From NCBI GenBank assembly GCA_015179125.1, contig WHVA01000268.1, forward strand, positions 62,001 to 126,000: a stretch of DNA of 64,000 bases. The letters are read 5' to 3'. Position 1 is the stretch's first letter, and each line of letters opens with the position of its first letter. The translations under genes and the position numbers were made by a program. The notes under the pieces are model-generated. The model had not been told where the DNA came from and searched no databases. It saw only the letters and a list, made by a program, of their open reading frames with translations. Source of the DNA: Gautieria morchelliformis. Its lineage: Eukaryota > Basidiomycota > Agaricomycetes > Gomphales > Gomphaceae. Below, piece by piece: positions 63,134 through 64,000 of the stretch.

Positions 63134-63620
63134 GGATGCACTGGAGGTGTGGGAAAATTTCCCAAGTCAGGAAACCCTCTGAAAAATCCTAGGGAAATTC
63201 CACATTTCTTGAGAGTTTCCTAAGATAGGAAATTGAGAGGAAATTCAATGTTTTACAAGAGTTTCCAGTGTTCAGGAAATTGTATAAAAATTGTAAAAAT
63301 ATCACCTAGGAGATTGTCAGGAAACTGCCTCCAGAAACTGACAGTTTAACGATGATTTCCTATCTAAGGATATCATGAATAAATTCTAAATTTCTTCAGG
63401 GTTTTCAGGTACAGGAAACTAGTAGGAAATTCGGAAAAACTTGCCAGGAAATCTTAACAAAATTTTAAATTTCTCTATGATTTCTGGAAATTATATTAAA
63501 TATTCAGTTTCTAGGAGTGGGAAATTCATAATATCTCAAAGATTTCCACAAGATTTCCTGGGTTGGGAAATTGTCCAGAAATCTCAAAAATGTTTATTAA
63601 TCAGAGATCAAGAGTGACAG
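63134..63620. mobile_element. Second CACTG foldback-family element, incomplete
   Basis: Starts CACTGGAGGTGTGGGAAAAT at 63134, like the 1319-1904 element, and continues with the same aggaaatt/tttcctga word composition for about 480 bp. A matching right end (CCAGTG) is not found before the window ends. The insertion lies in the Ty3 fragment between bases that are adjacent in the copy at 19.84 kb. Confidence 0.6.
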
Positions 63621-64000
63621 GCACTGTGTAGGAACCATCTTTCTAGTCTAAAAACCTCGAAAAAAGCATTAAAAAGTCTGTAAAAAACCTTTTTCCCATC
63701 TTAACCTCAGCCAATACATGCAGCTTTGATGGGGAACTGGATTTAGAATATTCCTTGAATTTTCTGGCATTTTTTCGCCAATTTTTCTGACCTCCTTGGC
63801 TCAAAACTGCCTTATTTTGCTTGACAAAGGTTATGAACCCATGAGAGTCCATAACTTTGTCCTCGGCGCTCAATTTCAAGCTCCGACCGGAGCGAACCTC
63901 GAACGCGCTTATTCAGAGCCGCACGTCCTCAAACACCCACAACTCCGACACTTTGGCTCTTTCAATCTCAGCTGGTGAGATTGGGAATATCCGGTGCAGC
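63621..64000. other. Window edge; last bases resemble repeat A
   Basis: No gene seen. The final about 35 bp (gggaatatccggtgcagc) resemble the gggaaaatatccggcacagc word of repeat A copy 4, so another copy may begin at the edge. Confidence 0.35.

Noticed and set aside
1..64000. tRNA or rRNA genes.
   Set aside because: No convincing tRNA box A/B arrangement or rRNA sequence was noticed on reading; a tRNA-finding program would be decisive and could not be run.

Overview
The window looks like repeat-rich DNA from an agaricomycete (basidiomycete) fungus. The host genes have many short introns of about 46-82 nt. The transposons present (Ty1/copia, Ty3 chromovirus, hAT) and a multi-copy TPR-CHAT gene family fit that assignment. 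This is inferred from sequence features only; no search was run.

Most of the window is transposon debris with three islands of host genes. Island 1 (8.7-11.7 kb, +) is a GC-rich two-exon gene for a multi-pass membrane protein with a long disordered tail. Island 2 (45.4-49.2 kb, -) holds two well-resolved conserved genes: the retromer subunit VPS26 (7 exons) and the Paf1-complex subunit RTF1 (10 exons). A decayed copy of the 3' end of the island-1 gene lies just beyond the 3' end of VPS26. Island 3 is a family of three TPR-CHAT genes at 20.3-23.6 kb (-), 36.6-43.3 kb (-) and 59.0-62.6 kb (+). The middle copy has an open frame of about 2186 codons with about 33 tandem 45-residue repeats and a CHAT (caspase-like) domain that keeps its His and Cys. 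The other two copies are broken, one by three CGA-to-TGA stops and one by frameshifts.

Mobile elements, left to right: a Ty3 tail (0.35-0.6 kb); a 586-bp foldback element with CACTG ends (1.3-1.9 kb); a full-length hAT element with exact 17-bp inverted ends and 8-bp target duplications (2.87-5.68 kb); a copia mosaic (12.3-14.0 kb); a chromovirus remnant between 0.95-kb direct repeats (14.8-19.2 kb); a Ty3 integrase fragment (19.6-19.9 kb); a solo LTR (23.9 kb); two related copia elements in opposite orientation (25.6-33.2 kb); a Ty3 element 3' part with chromodomain, an extra ORF and its 3' LTR (33.2-36.3 kb); and a second solo LTR (53.2 kb).

A noncoding family, here called repeat A, occurs at 1.1-6.2, 43.7-44.8, 52.5-54.6 and 57.4-58.3 kb. 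Its copies give empty sites for the hAT, the foldback element, the solo LTR and a 128-bp A-tailed insertion. They also show palindromes present in one copy and absent in another, which points to local template switching. The main item for follow-up is the TPR-CHAT family, whose repeats look homogenised at DNA level but vary at a few fixed positions.
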